Positions 35,530 through 42,815 of a stretch of 64,000 bases of DNA are shown piece by piece (within the stretch, counting starts at the first letter, position 1; every line of letters begins with the position of its first letter). Position numbers and translations under genes: made by a program. The DNA comes from VRUE01 sp963814915 (lineage in GTDB: Bacteria > Actinomycetota > Thermoleophilia > Solirubrobacterales > 70-9), in contig CAWFEI010000009.1 in assembly GCA_963814915.1 (NCBI GenBank), positions 1-64,000 on the forward strand, given 5' to 3'. A model generated the notes under the pieces. It did no database searches, was not told the DNA's origin, and was given only the letters and a program-made list of their open reading frames with translations.

Positions 35530-36354
35530 ATGCCGCTAGCCGTCGTCACCGGTGCGGGAGGCGGGCTCGGGCGGGCGATCGCGCTCGACCTCGCCGGCCG
35601 CGGCTACCTGGTCCTCGCGACCGACCTCGACGCCGGCGCGGCGGCCGCGACCGCGGCGGAGATCGGGGCCGGCGGCAGCTCCGCGGAGCTTGACGTCACC
35701 GACCAGGAGGCCTGCCGGGCGACCGCGAGCGGCGCGGCGGCGCGCGGCGGCTCGCTCGACCTCTGGGTCAACAATGCCGGGGTGCTCGCCACCGGTCGCT
35801 CCTGGGAGCAGGACGAGGGCACCCGACGGGCGATGCTCGACGTCAACACGCTGGGCACGATGAACGGCACGATCGCCGCCCTGGAGAGGATGGTCCCGGC
35901 GGGAAGCGGCCATGTGATCAACGTGATCTCCCTCGCCGGCCTGGTCGCCGCGCCGGGCGAGGTCAATTACTCGGCGAGCAAGCACGCGGCGATGGCCTTC
36001 ACGCTCGGGACGCTGTTCGATCTGCGCCGAGCGGGCGTTTCCGGCGTCGAGCTCTCGGCCGTCTGCCCGGACGGGATCTGGACGCCGATGCTCGAGGACA
36101 AGCTCGACGATCCGGCGGCGGCCGGCTCGTTCTCGGGCGAGCTGCTGACCCCCGAGAGGGTCGCGACGGCGGTCGGCAAGCTGGCCGAACGGCCGCGGCC
36201 CCTGCTCGTCCTGCCGCGCTGGCGCGGCCCGATGCTGCGCCTCTTCGACCTCTTCCCCCGCCTCGCCCTGCGCCTGCTGCCCCTGGTGATGCGCGACGCG
36301 CGGCGGCGCCAGCGTCGTTACAAGAAGCTGATCGAAGCCGGCAGGTGGCCCTGA
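35530..36354 (+). CDS. Short-chain dehydrogenase/reductase
   Basis: 274-residue NAD(P)-dependent oxidoreductase. Cofactor loop VTGAGGGLGRAIALDL, WVNNAGVLATG, Ser in INVISLAGL and the Tyr/Lys pair in NYSASKHAAM are all present; DLDAGAAA after strand beta-2 (Asp) favours NAD. The C-terminus carries a hydrophobic/basic extension (MLRLFDLFPRLALRLLP then RRRQRRYKKLIEAGRWP), suggesting membrane association as in retinol-dehydrogenase-like SDRs. Substrate unknown. Divergent from rnpB and convergent with lexA (12-base gap). Confidence 0.9.
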   Translation: MPLAVVTGAGGGLGRAIALDLAGRGYLVLATDLDAGAAAATAAEIGAGGSSAELDVTDQEACRATASGAAARGGSLDLWVNNAGVLATGRSWEQDEGTRRAMLDVNTLGTMNGTIAALERMVPAGSGHVINVISLAGLVAAPGEVNYSASKHAAMAFTLGTLFDLRRAGVSGVELSAVCPDGIWTPMLEDKLDDPAAAGSFSGELLTPERVATAVGKLAERPRPLLVLPRWRGPMLRLFDLFPRLALRLLPLVMRDARRRQRRYKKLIEAGRWP

Positions 36355-36366
36355 GCTGCCGCCGCG

Positions 36367-36984
36367 TCAGGAAACCTTGCGTACGACGCCGATCACGCGA
36401 CCGATCACGGTGACCTCGGCGCTGCGGATCGGCTCCATCGTCTCGTTCTCGGGCTGCAGGCGGATGTGGTCCGCTTCGCGGAAGAAGCGCTTGACCGTGG
36501 CCTCGTCGCCGATCAGGGCGACGACGATCTCACCGTCCTTGGCGTCTTCGGTGGGACGGACGATCACGTAGTCGCCCTCGAAGATCCCGGCGTCCTTCAT
36601 GCTCTCGCCGCGCACCCGTAGGACGTAGTCGCCATCCTCGCCACCGACCACGTCGGGGATCTCGATGTATTCCTCGATGTTCTCTTCGGCGAGGATCGGG
36701 GCGCCCGCGGCGACGCTGCCGAGCAGCGGCAGGCCGGCCTGGTCGGGCAGGATCGTCTTCTTCGCCTTGTCGAAGAGCAGCTCGATCGCGCGCGGTTTGG
36801 ACGGGTCGCGGCGCAGCAGCCCGATCTTCTCCAGGTTGGCGAGGTGGGCGTGCACGGTGGAAGACGAGTGCAGGCCGACCGCCTTGCCGATCTCGCGCAC
36901 GGTCGGCGGGTAGCCGGTTTTCTCGGCATAGCGGCGAATGAAGTCGAAGATCTCCTTCTGCCGCTTCGTCAGGTCAAGATCCAC
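36367..36984 (-). CDS. lexA: LexA SOS repressor
   Basis: Repressor-protease controlling the SOS response. 205 residues from GTG 36984, which has AGGAGGAG at 8-base spacing; the longer upstream reading would cross its own operator. Winged helix: LTKRQKEIFDFIRRYAEKTG and TVREIGKAVGLHSSSTVHAH. Self-cleavage site Ala93-Gly94 in GSVAAGAPILAE, Ser128 in RVRGESMKDAGI, Lys165 in GDEATVKRFF. RecA filaments stimulate autocleavage. The box at 37023-37036 indicates autoregulation. Confidence 0.97.
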   Translation of the reverse strand: MDLDLTKRQKEIFDFIRRYAEKTGYPPTVREIGKAVGLHSSSTVHAHLANLEKIGLLRRDPSKPRAIELLFDKAKKTILPDQAGLPLLGSVAAGAPILAEENIEEYIEIPDVVGGEDGDYVLRVRGESMKDAGIFEGDYVIVRPTEDAKDGEIVVALIGDEATVKRFFREADHIRLQPENETMEPIRSAEVTVIGRVIGVVRKVS

Positions 36985-37022
36985 CCGGAACTCCTCCTCT
37001 TCTGGAAACAAGCGCAGACGTT

Positions 37023-37036
37023 CGAACACCTGTTCG
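37023..37036. promoter_or_regulatory. SOS box (LexA operator) of lexA
   Basis: CGAACACCTGTTCG is an exact match to the Gram-positive/actinobacterial consensus CGAAC-N4-GTTCG, 39 bases upstream of the lexA start. Confidence 0.92.
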
Positions 37037-37147
37037 CAGGGTACCGCCAGCTCCGGACGCGCGCAACCCGGCCGGGCCGGCCGCAGCGTCCCGCCCAGCC
37101 GCCCACAAGCCCCGCCCCCGCCAAACATCTAGAATCGCGACCCCCGA

Positions 37148-37233
37148 GCGGCTGTGGCGGAACTGGTAGACGCGCAAGCTTGAGGGGCTTGTGCCCTTTA
37201 CGGGGCGTGATGGTTCGACTCCATTCAGCCGCA
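37148..37233 (+). tRNA. tRNA-Leu (anticodon GAG)
   Basis: 86-base class II tRNA: acceptor GCGGCTG/CAGCCGC with discriminator A, anticodon stem CAAGC/GCTTG with loop TTGAGGG (anticodon GAG), long variable arm GTGCCCTTTACGGGGCGT and T-arm GGTTCGACTCC. CCA is not encoded. Confidence 0.96.
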
Positions 37234-37237
37234 TTGG

Positions 37238-37260
37238 AAACCCCCGGAAATCGGGGGTTT
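37238..37260 (+). terminator. Terminator of tRNA-Leu
   Basis: Perfect stem AAACCCCCG / CGGGGGTTT with GAAAT loop, ending in T's, five bases after the tRNA. Confidence 0.85.
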
Positions 37261-37355
37261 CTGCGTTGGGAGGCGACCAGTGCCTCTCCCCTGCTCATGA
37301 ACGCGAGTCTCGCCGGACTGACTACCGTCAGCTCGGCGCTCAGAGGCCTTATGCG

Positions 37356-37581
37356 ATGTCGCCAATGACCGCCGCCCGGGCGTGCCTCGGCGCTACCCGC
37401 ACAATGATCGGTATCGGCAGCTGGATCGGCCCCGAACCAGGCGATGCGGGCCTTCAGGATCGATCCGGAATACGCCGACCGGTTTGTCGGGCGACTGTTC
37501 GGCTCGCGCGAGCTGGCACTTGCCGGGGCGCTGTTGGCCGCGCCTCCCTCGGCTGTCGCGCCGGTCGCGGCATCTACGTAG
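37356..37581 (+). pseudogene. Broken DUF4267-like small membrane protein
   Basis: Reading frame starts MSPMTAARACLGATRTMIGI, shifts by one base near 37432, then continues NQAMRAFRIDPEYADRF and GRLFGSRELALAGALLAA before a stop. The pattern (helix, RLFGxRELALxxG) resembles actinobacterial DUF4267-type four-helix membrane proteins of about 130 residues, but it stops after 74 codons and lacks later helices. Because genes on both sides are intact, true decay is favoured here. It occupies the 470-base gap between tRNA-Leu and the repeat protein; 37263-37355 and 37582-37734 show no feature beyond AAGGAGA before the next start. Confidence 0.5.
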
Positions 37582-37734
37582 CCCGTGAAGCGCAAGCGGC
37601 ATCACGGTAAGCGACCGGGCGCTGGGGTTCGGTATCAAAAGGCCAGCCTCTGAAGCCTCCACCATGCCCCGGAGGGACTGTGGTCGCCTCGCGCGAAGAA
37701 GGGGGCGATTCCACCAATAACCCAAGGAGACCCC

Positions 37735-38541
37735 GTGAGACAGATACGCAAACGAATCACCTATGCAAACGTCGCTTCGACCATCGCGCTCTTCCTGGCG
37801 CTCGGCGGCGCGAGCGCGATTGCCGCGCAGAGCCTGCCGCGCAACAGCGTCGGCCCAAGGCAGTTGCAGCCGAACGCGGTTCGCACCGGCTTCCTCGCCA
37901 AGAACGCCGTGCGCACCGGCAAGATCGCCTTCGAAGCCGTGCGGGCGGGCAAGATCGCCAAGAACGCCGTCGTCACCAACCGGCTGCGGGACGGGGCCGT
38001 GGCCCGCGGCAAGCTGGCCAGGGAAGCGGCCGGTACCGGCCAGATCGGCAGGCTGGCCGTGAACACGAGCCGGCTCGGCAACGAATCGGTGCAAACCGGC
38101 AAGATCGGCGCCGACTCGATCGTCAACGGCAAGCTCGCCGACGACTCGGTGACCGGGCCGAAGGTCAAGGAGTCCACCCTGGACGAGGTCCCGAGCGCGG
38201 CCGAGGCGGCCAAGGTCGGCGGCTTCGGCGCCGGATGCCCCGGAGGGATGCGATCGGTAGAGGGCATTTGCTTCGACGCCACCCTGCGGGCGAGCGCCGA
38301 TTGGCCGACCGCCGTCGCCGATTGCGCAGACGAGGGTCGCGCGCTTCCCGGCGTGGGCGAGTTGATCGCGGCTATCGGCCCGTTGGGCAACGTCCCGGCC
38401 GGTGGCGAGTGGACCGACAGCTTCTACGTCATCCCGCCGTCGGAGAACCGCGCGCTGACGGTCAACAGCTCGGGAGCCGCGGAATCGGCGCTCGCCAGTG
38501 CCACGTCCCCCTACCGCTGCGTGACCCAGCTGCTGCGTTAG
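37735..38541 (+). CDS. Secreted repeat protein with NAV/TGKI-type repeats
   Basis: 268 residues. GTG start with AAGGAGA; signal peptide YANVASTIALFLALGGASAI ending AAQ. Residues 35-145 are tandem repeats of about 7-14 residues of the form N-A/S-V-x-T-G-K-I (NAVRTGFLAKNAVRTGKIAF, AVNTSRLGNESVQTGKIGAD), expected to form a beta-solenoid-like stalk. The C-terminal domain (about 165-268) has three or four Cys (GAGCPGGMRSVEGICFD, VADCADEG, YRCVTQLL), looks globular and may be C-type-lectin-like in layout (WPTAVADCADEGRALPGVGE). Likely a surface protein. Confidence 0.78.
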   Translation: MRQIRKRITYANVASTIALFLALGGASAIAAQSLPRNSVGPRQLQPNAVRTGFLAKNAVRTGKIAFEAVRAGKIAKNAVVTNRLRDGAVARGKLAREAAGTGQIGRLAVNTSRLGNESVQTGKIGADSIVNGKLADDSVTGPKVKESTLDEVPSAAEAAKVGGFGAGCPGGMRSVEGICFDATLRASADWPTAVADCADEGRALPGVGELIAAIGPLGNVPAGGEWTDSFYVIPPSENRALTVNSSGAAESALASATSPYRCVTQLLR

Positions 38542-38569
38542 GCGGAGGCCTACAGCACCGCTTCACGAT

Positions 38570-39061
38570 TCAGCGACCGGATTCGTTGGCCCGGCGGCGC
38601 GCGGCGCGCGTCGCCCGAAGGGCCGGGAGAGCTGCCGTGTCCTTCGGCCGCCCAAGGCGTTCCTTGGAGGCGATGATCTCGTCGAGCGTCAACGCGCGAA
38701 TGACCAACTCGCCGAGCGCCAGCTCGACCGTGCCGACGTCCTCGAAGCCTCCGATCGCCGCCGCGTGAGGCACCACATCGAGAGGGCCCGCCACGGTCTC
38801 GAAACGCTGCGTCTGCCAGCCCAGAAAGTCGGCGCCCTCGAGCTCGCTCGCAGCGCCCTGATGCCGGGGGTGTGCCCCAAGCTCATTCAGCGCGGCGGCC
38901 AGGCGATCGGCGTTGTCGAGATCGCGGCGCGGCATCACATCCAGATCCAACGTGACGGTGGGATTGCCCTGCAGCCAAGCGGCGACAGCGCCGATCACAT
39001 AAAACTCGACCCCGTGCGCGGTCAAGACCTGCAGAAGCCTCTCTGGATCGAGTTCGTTCAC
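38570..39061 (-). CDS. Nucleotidyltransferase of an XRE-NTase toxin-antitoxin-like pair
   Basis: 163 residues. The core VIGAVAAWLQGNPTVTLDLDV shows the Gx(n)TxDxDV arrangement of DUF6036/MNT-type nucleotidyltransferases (Asp39, Asp41), followed by RRDLDNADRLAAALNELGA and a late DVVPHAA strand with LTLDEIIASKERLGRPKD, the conserved helix ending in a KD pair. GTG start overlaps the stop of the XRE gene by four bases. Such pairs resemble AbiEii-like or MNT systems; which partner is toxic cannot be told from sequence. Confidence 0.8.
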   Translation of the reverse strand: MNELDPERLLQVLTAHGVEFYVIGAVAAWLQGNPTVTLDLDVMPRRDLDNADRLAAALNELGAHPRHQGAASELEGADFLGWQTQRFETVAGPLDVVPHAAAIGGFEDVGTVELALGELVIRALTLDEIIASKERLGRPKDTAALPALRATRAARRRANESGR

Positions 39062-39372
39062 CGCGCCCCCTCGGCGAGCCGGCGCAAACGGGCATAGCGC
39101 CGCAATGCACGCAGTCGCTCCAGCGGGGTCGAGGCGAGCTGAAGCTCGGCCAGCTCGACGTCGTGTGAATCTGGCGCAGCCTCCGCGCTGAGCTCGAGCG
39201 TCCTGCCACACGCGGCGGCGAGACGTTCGAGCGTCGCCCACGATGGGACGGCCGCACCGCGCTCATACCGCACCACGGCCGGCTGCGACGTTCCCGCCCG
39301 CGCTGCCAGGCCCCGCTGGGAGAGGCCGGCCGAAAGTCGCATCTTCCGCACCAACGTTTGAGGCGAATCCAT
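39058..39372 (-). CDS. XRE-family helix-turn-helix regulator, probable antitoxin
   Basis: 104 residues. HTH region KMRLSAGLSQRGLAARAG, TSQPAVVRYERGAAVPSWAT with LERLAAACGRTLEL, a canonical XRE/Cro fold; the tail ELAELQLASTPLERLRAL and YARLRRLAEGAR is helical and probably contacts the partner. First gene of the pair; a perfect palindrome begins nine bases upstream of its ATG, so it is expected to repress its own operon. Confidence 0.88.
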   Translation of the reverse strand: MDSPQTLVRKMRLSAGLSQRGLAARAGTSQPAVVRYERGAAVPSWATLERLAAACGRTLELSAEAAPDSHDVELAELQLASTPLERLRALRRYARLRRLAEGAR

Positions 39373-39380
39373 CGGACTAT

Positions 39381-39398
39381 GATACCTGATTAGGTATC
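39381..39398. promoter_or_regulatory. Operator of the XRE-NTase operon
   Basis: Perfect inverted repeat GATACCT-GATT-AGGTATC in an AT-rich spot nine bases upstream of the XRE start; such close placement suggests a leaderless or near-leaderless transcript with the operator over the promoter. Confidence 0.75.
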
Positions 39399-39466
39399 AA
39401 CGCGGCCGGCATTCTCAATCGCCACGGGAGCCGGGCGACTGCCGACGGAGCGGCTATGGTCGGGCG

Positions 39467-40150
39467 ATGGCCGAGTCGGACGCGGTTGCGCTCTCCTGGA
39501 GCGGGGGCAAGGACTCCGCCTTAGCCCTATGGGCGCTGCGCGAGGAGCAGGGGATCGAGCCCGCGGCGCTGCTGACGACCTTTACCGAGGACTACGACCG
39601 GATCAGCATGCACGGGGTGCGAATGGCGCTGGCCCGGGCGCAGGCCGCGGCCACGGGCCTGGAGCTGGTCGAGATCGGCATCCCGGCGACCTGCCCGAAC
39701 GCGACCTACGAGGCGCGCATGGCAGCGGCGCTGGGCTCTCCCCCACTCGACCGGGCGGGCACTGTCGCCTTCGCCGACCTCTTCCTGGAGGACATCCGCG
39801 CCTATCGCGAACAGCGGCTCGCCGGCGCCGGGCGCAGGGCGACCTTCCCGATCTGGGGACGCGACACGGGCGCCCTGGCGCGCGAGTTCATCGCCGCCGG
39901 CTTCGAGGCGGTGCTCGTCTGCGTCGATCCGGCCCAACTCGATCCCTCCTTCGCCGGCCGCCCCTTCGACGAGGCACTGCTCGCCGACCTCCCCCCTGGC
40001 GCCGACCCGTGCGGGGAGAACGGCGAGTTCCATACCTTCGTCCACGCCGGCCCGATCTTCGACTACCCGATCGAGATCGAGCTCGGCGAGGCGGTGACTC
40101 GCGACGGCTTCGCCTTCCGGGACATCGCCCCGGCCGGAGCCCTCGCGTAG
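39467..40150 (+). CDS. Dph6-like ATP-binding protein (adenine nucleotide alpha hydrolase superfamily)
   Basis: 227 residues. PP-loop motif ALSWSGGKDSALAL at residues 8-21 for ATP/AMP binding and the family-specific GENGEFHTFVHAGP near the C-terminus mark the diphthine-ammonia ligase (Dph6/DUF71) group. Bacteria lack diphthamide, so the bacterial substrate is unknown; a carboxylate amidation using ATP is the expected chemistry. Stands alone, convergent with the methyltransferase gene. Confidence 0.88.
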   Translation: MAESDAVALSWSGGKDSALALWALREEQGIEPAALLTTFTEDYDRISMHGVRMALARAQAAATGLELVEIGIPATCPNATYEARMAAALGSPPLDRAGTVAFADLFLEDIRAYREQRLAGAGRRATFPIWGRDTGALAREFIAAGFEAVLVCVDPAQLDPSFAGRPFDEALLADLPPGADPCGENGEFHTFVHAGPIFDYPIEIELGEAVTRDGFAFRDIAPAGALA

Positions 40151-40157
40151 CGCGCGC

Positions 40158-41024
40158 CTAGGGCGCGGTCGCGGTGATTATCCAGGTCGAGGACGCGGCG
40201 TGGACCGCGCCGTCGGGCTGCACGCACTCGGCCAGCGCACCCTCGACCTTGCGCTCCAGCTCGCCGCGGATCTGGTCCGCTTCCTCCCCGGCGAGACGGA
40301 TCAACTCGCCCGCCGGGCCGAGGGCCATGACGAATTCGCGCGCCGTCTCCAGATCGGGGCCGAGCTCGAAGACGAGGTCGTCTCGATGCAGCGTGACGTC
40401 CCGGAAGCCGGCGCCGACGAGGATCTCGCTGGTCGTGTCGGCGTCGGCCATCGAGAAGGGACCGGGACCGCAGGTCGGCTCGTCGGTCTCCTCGGGCCGC
40501 ACGAGCATGTCGCCGATCGCCAGCTCGGCACGGTGCAGCCACTCGTTGTCGAGCTTGCGCCGCCAGACGACCATGCAGAGGCGGCCACCGGGAGCCAGCG
40601 CTTGCCGTACACCGCGCATCGCGGCGCCGGGGCTGGCGAAGAACATCGTGCCGAAGCGCGAGAAGGCGTACTCGAAGACCCCCTCCGGCTGGGTCGTCTG
40701 AACGTCGGCGGCGATGAAGGTCGCGTTCCCGACCCCTTCCTCCGCCGCCTCCTCACGGGCCATCTCGATGAAGCGCTCGGCGACGTCGACTCCGACCGCT
40801 TCGCCCTCGGGGCCGACGATGCCCGCGATCCGGCGGGTCGAGTCGCCGAACCCGCAACCGATGTCGAGCACTCGGTCGCCGAGCCGCGGTGGATGCAGCT
40901 CCAGGGCACGATCGCCGTGGGCGCCGAGGCCGCCGACGACCGCCCTGCGGTGCTCGACGAAGCGGTCGAAGAGCGGGCCGTTCCAGGCTTCCTGCGCCTC
41001 GCGATTGGCGGGAGCAACCGACAT
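40158..41024 (-). CDS. Class I SAM-dependent methyltransferase
   Basis: 288 residues. SAM-binding motif I RVLDIGCGFGDSTRRIA, motif II VGVDVAERFIEMAREE, post-II NATFIAADVQ, and APGGRLCMVVWR at strand 5. Length and the MFFASPGAAMRGVRQAL segment resemble UbiE/Methyltransf_25 small-molecule methyltransferases. Substrate unknown. A longer in-frame start exists upstream (41032 region in another frame is unrelated); ATG 41024 gives the expected N-terminus. Confidence 0.9.
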   Translation of the reverse strand: MSVAPANREAQEAWNGPLFDRFVEHRRAVVGGLGAHGDRALELHPPRLGDRVLDIGCGFGDSTRRIAGIVGPEGEAVGVDVAERFIEMAREEAAEEGVGNATFIAADVQTTQPEGVFEYAFSRFGTMFFASPGAAMRGVRQALAPGGRLCMVVWRRKLDNEWLHRAELAIGDMLVRPEETDEPTCGPGPFSMADADTTSEILVGAGFRDVTLHRDDLVFELGPDLETAREFVMALGPAGELIRLAGEEADQIRGELERKVEGALAECVQPDGAVHAASSTWIITATAP

Positions 41025-41117
41025 GCTTCCACGCTACACCAGACTTGGATGAATCACCGGAATCGAGGCCAGATTCGGTCGCCATCGCCTCGACCGCCAG
41101 GCGCTACGCTGCCAGGC

Positions 41118-41413
41118 GTGAGCGGGCCGTCCCGGACCCACATCTTCGTCCTCGCGACGCTGCTCGAGAAGGGCGCGCCGCCGGCGACACCGGTCACGCT
41201 GCCGCCGGGGAGCTGAACGCGGCGACCGGCTGGGCCGCGATACGGCCGGTGCTGGTCGGCTTCCTGCTCGCCGCCGACGCCTTCGTCGTCGCCACGCTCG
41301 CCATCGCCCATCCCGGCGGCTGGATGCCGCCCTTCGTCGCCTTCGGCACCCTGCTGGTCGGCCTGATCTGGTTCCAAGCCTGGACGATCCGCCACCGTCA
41401 CGACGACAACTGA
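41118..41413 (+). CDS. Small membrane protein of unknown function (one frameshift)
   Basis: From GTG 41118 the frame reads SGPSRTHIFVLATLLEKGAP to a stop after 32 codons; with one restored base near 41210 it continues into AAIRPVLVGFLLAADAFVVA and MPPFVAFGTLLVGLIWFQAW with a basic tail RHRHDDN. That gives about 98 residues with two membrane helices. No family recognised. Ends 16 bases inside the convergent DUF2252 gene. One of the few frame breaks after 19 kb, so real loss is also possible. Confidence 0.45.
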
Positions 41414-42813
41414 TCGGCCTCGATGCGGCCGGCGGCCACGGCGGCCTTCATCTCCTCGTAGTCGCGTTCGCTCTGGTCCGCGTAGGCCTCGGCGAAGGCG
41501 GCCATCGCGTGGTCGAAGGCCTCGCCCTTGCCCAGGTAGGCGGCGATCGCGATCCGGTCGCCGCCGCGGGCGTGCGCATGGGCCAGGGTGAGCCCGCAAA
41601 TCTCCGCATAGGCGCCGAGGCCACGCGCGTCCATCTCCTCGACCCGGGCGGATGCCTTCCAGTCCCAGAGCTGGCGCACGTAGAAGTCGCGCTGCTCCCC
41701 GTCGACGCCGCCGACCCGCACCCAGCCGAGCATGATGTCGCTCGCCGCCTGCATCAGCCGCTGGCCGTGAACGACCCGTTCACCCTGCAGCTCGAAACGG
41801 CTCGGCGCCGCGTAGGGCTCCAGCACCGAGCGCTGCGCCTCCTTGATCTGGAGGAAGAGCGGGTCGCGCTCGTCGCGACCGAGCATCAAAGCGATCCAGG
41901 CCCGCGTGCCGACGCTGCCGACGCCGACGACCTTGAAGGCGACGTCGACCAGGCGGTAGCCGCCGAACACCACCCGGTGCTCGACGCCGAGCGAGTCGCG
42001 GTACTCGGAGAGGACCCGTAGGACAGCGGCCTCGACGTCGACGCCCGGGGCCTCCTCGGCGGCCAGCTCACCGACCGGGACGATCAGCGGCGGATCGCTG
42101 CGGATGCGCAGCCTCCCGCCGACCTCCTCGGTCAGCTTCTCGAAGGCGCGACCGCTGTCCTTCGCCTGCGCCTTGGCCACGCCCCGTTCGAAGCGCCGCC
42201 GCTGCTTGCCACCGGCGACCGAGATCCAGCGCGCGGCGATCGCCTCGGCATCGAGCTGCTGGTACCAGGACTCGAGATTGCCCATCTTCGCCAACCGCCG
42301 CATCGTCGCCCGGTATTCGCGTGCGCCCGCCAACACGATGCGACGCCGCTCGCTGTCCGAGCAGCCGCGATCGCGCCCCGCCAGGGAGAAGCTGGCGACA
42401 AGCCGCTTCACGTCCCACTCCCACGGCCCGGGCAGGGTCTCGTCGAAATCGTTGAGGTCGAAGATCAACCGCCTCTCCGGCGAGGCGAAGCCGCCGAAGT
42501 TGGAAAGATGAGCGTCGCCGCAGAGCTGGGTCGTCAGGCCCGAGCGCGGCGTATCGGCCAGGTCCGCCGCCATGATCGCCGCAGCACCGCGGTAGAAGGT
42601 GAAAGGCGAGGCCAGCATGCGGCCATAGCGCAGCGGCACCAGCCGCCCGACCCGGGAGCTCGCCTGCGCCTCGAGCAGCGCGACCGGATCGGGTCGGTCC
42701 GCTGCCGGGTGCCACTCGCCGTGACTGGAGCGGGGCGCGTCAGATCGGGCTGCCTTGCCTGCGGCGGTGCGCTCCTGCGGCGAGCCCGGATGGCTCTGGA
42801 TCGATTCCGCCAC
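41398..42813 (-). CDS. DUF2252 family protein (kinase-like fold)
   Basis: 471 residues. DUF2252 landmarks: RYGRMLASPFTFYRGAA, CGDAHLSNFGGFASPERRL with the GDxHxxNF motif of aminoglycoside-kinase-like folds, IFDLNDFDETLPGPWEWDVK (the metal-binding Asp), and C-terminal FYVRQLWDWKASARV. The family is common in actinobacteria and has no proven substrate. Last gene of a minus-strand run, two bases after the MFS gene stop and probably co-transcribed with it. Confidence 0.92.
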   Translation of the reverse strand: MAESIQSHPGSPQERTAAGKAARSDAPRSSHGEWHPAADRPDPVALLEAQASSRVGRLVPLRYGRMLASPFTFYRGAAAIMAADLADTPRSGLTTQLCGDAHLSNFGGFASPERRLIFDLNDFDETLPGPWEWDVKRLVASFSLAGRDRGCSDSERRRIVLAGAREYRATMRRLAKMGNLESWYQQLDAEAIAARWISVAGGKQRRRFERGVAKAQAKDSGRAFEKLTEEVGGRLRIRSDPPLIVPVGELAAEEAPGVDVEAAVLRVLSEYRDSLGVEHRVVFGGYRLVDVAFKVVGVGSVGTRAWIALMLGRDERDPLFLQIKEAQRSVLEPYAAPSRFELQGERVVHGQRLMQAASDIMLGWVRVGGVDGEQRDFYVRQLWDWKASARVEEMDARGLGAYAEICGLTLAHAHARGGDRIAIAAYLGKGEAFDHAMAAFAEAYADQSERDYEEMKAAVAAGRIEADQLSS

Positions 42814-42815
42814 GC

